Part shown: positions 43,913 through 46,381 of the stretch, piece after piece
Position numbering within the stretch: position 1 is the stretch's first letter
Layout: every line of letters begins with the position of its first letter
Source: Cyanobacteria bacterium GSL.Bin1
Lineage (GTDB): Bacteria > Cyanobacteriota > Cyanobacteriia > Cyanobacteriales > Rubidibacteraceae
DNA length: 46,381 nucleotides
Assembly: GCA_009909085.1 (NCBI GenBank)
Contig: JAAANX010000186.1
Location: 1-46,381, forward strand
Reading direction: 5' to 3'
Notes under the pieces: model-generated
The model's database searches: none
What the model saw: the letters and a program-made list of their open reading frames with translations, nothing else
What the model was told of the DNA's origin: nothing
Translations under genes and position numbers: made by a program

Positions 43913-45457
43913 TCAAGATAGATAGATGGGGGCATTGGGACCCAGGGGTAATCCTAAAACGGTCCATAACAAAAACAGGGCGAGCCAACTGACTAAAAAC
44001 AGCACAGAATAGGGCAACATTAAAGCAATTAAACGCCCGATTCCCAAATCTGGATCATATTGTTGTCCAAAGGCAATAACCACCGGAAAATATGGCATCA
44101 GTGGGGTGAGAATATTAGTACTGGAATCACCAATGCGATAAAGGGCTTGAATGGCTTCGGGAGAATACCCCACCAACACTAGCATCGGTACAAAAACTGG
44201 GGCTAAAACTGCCCATTTTGCTGAAGCGGAACCAATAAATAAATTTAAGAAAACGCTGAAAGCGACAAACAAGAATAAGGCAGGTAATCCTTGAATGCTG
44301 GTGGCTTCTAAAAACTGGGCTCCACTAATGGCAAAAATCAAGCCTAAATTACTCCAGTCAAAATAGGCAACAAACTGAGCGGCAATAAAGGCAAGTACGA
44401 GATAATATCCCATGGAACTCATGGCTGTTGACATGGCACTGGCAACATCTCGATCTGTACGCAAGGTTCCGGCGACTTTGCCATAGGCAATGCCTGGAAA
44501 GAAAAATCCTAGGGCAACTAGAAAAACAATCCCTTCCATGAAAGGAGAAGAAATTGAGGAAATGAGGTTAGCGGTTTGCGGATCGCGCAATACCGCTTCT
44601 GGGGGAAGGGTTAACAGGGCAAGACACACTAAATAAGCAATGAGGGCATATCCTGCCCAACGTAGCCCTTTTCGTTGCAAGATGGTTAGTTCTTCTGGTT
44701 CAGAGATTTCTGTTTCGCGCTCCGTTCCTAATTTGGGTTCAATAATCCAATCTGTCACATACCAACCAATCAGTGTAATTAACACGGTAGAAACGGCCAT
44801 GAAGTAATAGTTTGCTAGAGCATTGACGGTATAGTCTGCATTGACTAAACGGACGGCACTTTGTGATAAGCCTGCTAATAAGGGATCGAGAGGGTTAATA
44901 ATTAAATTGGCACTAAAACCACCCGATACTCCCGCAAAGCCCGCGACTAACCCGGCAATGGGATGACGTCCAAAAGCACGAAAGACAACAGCCGACAAAG
45001 GGACTAAAATCACGTAGCCGGCATCTGCTGCTAAATTCGAGAGAACCCCGGCAAAGACAACCATGGGAGAGGCAAAACGAGCAGGGGCCATGAGAACTAA
45101 GCGGCGTAATGCGGTTGCTAACAATCCACTTTCTTGTGCGACCCCTACACCTAATAACGCTACTAATACAGTGCCTAAAGGGGGAAATTGCACAAAATTT
45201 GGCACCGCTTCACTGACAATGCGGCGGATGCCATCTGCTGTTAGTAAAGACACTGCTTCTACTGTTTCGTTTTTCGCAGGATTAACCACTGCCAAATTAC
45301 TCCAAGACGCGATCGCGCTCGCAAAAATCGTCAATAAGGCAAGGAGGGCAAATAGAGTTAAAGGATCCGGCAAACGATTGCCAATGCGTTCAATTGAGTT
45401 AAGAATGGCAGTAAACCCCTTGCTTAGAGAAGAGTTTGGAGAAGGTGATTGACTCAT
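43913..45457 (-). CDS. AbgT-family transporter
   Basis: Inner-membrane secondary transporter of the AbgT (p-aminobenzoyl-glutamate) family, 514 aa with about 12 hydrophobic segments. Family features include IERIGNRLPDPLTLFALLALL near the N-terminus, GVAQESGLLATALRRLVL, LSNLAADAGYVILVPL, GFAGVSGGFSANLIINPLDPLLAG, and the paired FLNLFIGSASAKWAVLAPVFVPML and DSSTNILTPLMPYFPVV near the end. Some members export sulfonamides; the substrate here cannot be set. ATG at 45457. Convergent with the isomerase gene. Confidence 0.92.
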   Translation of the reverse strand: MSQSPSPNSSLSKGFTAILNSIERIGNRLPDPLTLFALLALLTIFASAIASWSNLAVVNPAKNETVEAVSLLTADGIRRIVSEAVPNFVQFPPLGTVLVALLGVGVAQESGLLATALRRLVLMAPARFASPMVVFAGVLSNLAADAGYVILVPLSAVVFRAFGRHPIAGLVAGFAGVSGGFSANLIINPLDPLLAGLSQSAVRLVNADYTVNALANYYFMAVSTVLITLIGWYVTDWIIEPKLGTERETEISEPEELTILQRKGLRWAGYALIAYLVCLALLTLPPEAVLRDPQTANLISSISSPFMEGIVFLVALGFFFPGIAYGKVAGTLRTDRDVASAMSTAMSSMGYYLVLAFIAAQFVAYFDWSNLGLIFAISGAQFLEATSIQGLPALFLFVAFSVFLNLFIGSASAKWAVLAPVFVPMLVLVGYSPEAIQALYRIGDSSTNILTPLMPYFPVVIAFGQQYDPDLGIGRLIALMLPYSVLFLVSWLALFLLWTVLGLPLGPNAPIYLS

Positions 45458-45738
45458 AAATACCTAGCAGGAATAAGAGATTTCCCCAGTTAAGTTAACA
45501 CTGATTGCAACTACGATTCTGTATGCTTTAAGCAAGTGGTCTCTGGTAATGATTAATCGCGGAAAAGGCTTGGTCAAGAGTGAATTAAACGAGTTGCGCG
45601 ATGTCTGCGATACGAGCAAAGCCGTACGCGCTAACAGTCCAATACAGGGATGATGATTTCAAGAATCGCGCTAACTGCTACTGTAAAAACCTGCTAAAAG
45701 TATTTTCCAAAGGGTCAGGGTTTTGCTGAACGAGTCAA

Positions 45739-46381
45739 TTAAATAATCGACTCATCCAAACGTTTTGCCTGAGACCGTTGAGAAGCACTACGCCAAACTT
45801 CAGTTACCACATTTTCTAATACCTCTCCATCTGCAAGTAGCATCCGAGAAATCATGCTAATTTCTCCGAATGACCAAAACAGACCCGCTTCTAAAAGATA
45901 AGGTTCGCCGGTTTCTTCATGAACGCGAAAATCAAATAGGGAATAATCGCGACAGCCTAGGGCGATATGGGCTTTTCTCGCTGCATCTGCGAGTTTCTCA
46001 AATAATTCTGGCGTAACTGCTGCCGGACATTGGGGTTTCGCAACAGGTTGGTCTGGTTGTTTTCCGGGCGTTCCATCGGCTTGTAGGTCATACTTATCCT
46101 GAGTGGTGCGAATAGTGTGGTCTTTAGGAAATAAGTATTCAATCATCGAGGGAACATATAATCCATTTCCGCGTTCAATCACACCCACACGCAGTTCTCG
46201 TCCGGGAATATAATCTTCGATGAGTAGGGTATCATCATAAGCAAAGCCTGTCTGTAACGCTGCTGCAATTTGATCTTTGGTTTTTACTAAAGTTAAGCCT
46301 AAGGAATTATCTTCGGAGTTGGCTTTGACAATAAACGGGGGTTCCATCGTCACTGTATCTCCAGAACGGACTTGTTGCGCT
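45739..46381 (-). CDS. D-Ala-D-Ala ligase-like ATP-grasp protein, partial
   Basis: C-terminal part of an ATP-grasp ligase; the frame is open to the window edge, so the N-terminus lies outside. A GTG at 46353 exists but would begin inside the fold. Visible are PFIVKANSEDNSLGL (ATP-binding Lys and loop), EDYIPGRELRVGVIE, GCRDYSLFDFRV and PYLLEAGLFWSFGEISMI. Canonical Ddl ends with NTLPG-M; this one has EAGLFWSFG instead, so substrate choice probably differs. A MysD-type mycosporine ligase is possible given a halophile-like host, but no other mys gene is present. Confidence 0.75.
   Translation of the reverse strand, partial: AQQVRSGDTVTMEPPFIVKANSEDNSLGLTLVKTKDQIAAALQTGFAYDDTLLIEDYIPGRELRVGVIERGNGLYVPSMIEYLFPKDHTIRTTQDKYDLQADGTPGKQPDQPVAKPQCPAAVTPELFEKLADAARKAHIALGCRDYSLFDFRVHEETGEPYLLEAGLFWSFGEISMISRMLLADGEVLENVVTEVWRSASQRSQAKRLDESII

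Noticed and set aside
45458-45738. Possible tRNA or small RNA between abgT and the ATP-grasp gene
   Set aside because: No cloverleaf, T-loop motif or strong hairpin with U tract was found; only a short repeated GCGCTAAC.

Overview
The window looks like the chromosome of a unicellular cyanobacterium. The octamer GCGATCGC (HIP1) recurs about two dozen times. GltX, a phytoene-desaturase/CrtH-type oxidoreductase, COP23, Uma2, a nickel-SOD maturation protease, cyanobacterial two-partner-secretion proteins and the cyanobacteria-specific HetC/HetP families are all present. Moderate GC and the gene set would suit a halophilic Halothece/Dactylococcopsis-type organism, but the genus cannot be fixed from the sequence alone.

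Layout. Bases 1-109 look like the right end of an IS200/IS605-type element (probable TnpB tail plus a perfect 9-bp hairpin) abutting a 5'-truncated GH13 alpha-glucosidase. Then come a convergent SLC12-like permease, gltX with a Uma2 nuclease one base downstream, a Prx5 peroxiredoxin, and a decayed composite pseudogene (7200-7613). Bases 7901-18082 hold a membrane TPR protein convergent with an operon of TpsA (filamentous haemagglutinin-like), TpsB (outer-membrane transporter) and a secreted CHAT protease with TPRs. A COP23-domain protein follows.

Bases 19126-30309 are a fermentation/hydrogenase-maturation block on one strand: hypF, hypC, nifJ (pyruvate:ferredoxin oxidoreductase), a dihydroorotate-dehydrogenase-like flavoprotein, phosphofructokinase, hypD and hypE. 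The glycolysis-to-reduced-ferredoxin steps are interleaved with genes that build the NiFe(CN)2CO hydrogenase centre. hypA, hypB and hydrogenase structural genes are not in the window. Next are a DUF815 AAA ATPase, SodX, an EF-G paralogue whose GTPase-activating His is replaced by Ser, and a CrtH-like oxidoreductase.

The most interesting region is 36.4-43.8 kb. It encodes a HetC-like exporter (cyclic-nucleotide-binding-like domain + C39 peptidase + ABC transporter), an HlyD adaptor, a HetP-family protein, four tandem small peptides with double-glycine leaders, and a parvulin-type prolyl isomerase. The four peptides share one strict core motif, Q-x-Q-x-G-x-[G/T]-N-x-Q-x5-Q-x-N-x-I, which resembles a single curlin-type beta-strand-turn-strand unit. 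A perfect GTA-N8-TAC (NtcA-type) site precedes the exporter gene. My reading is a nitrogen-regulated secretion system for self-associating or signalling peptides, built from proteins best known from heterocyst differentiation. The window ends with an AbgT-family transporter and a D-Ala-D-Ala-ligase-like ATP-grasp gene cut by the window edge.
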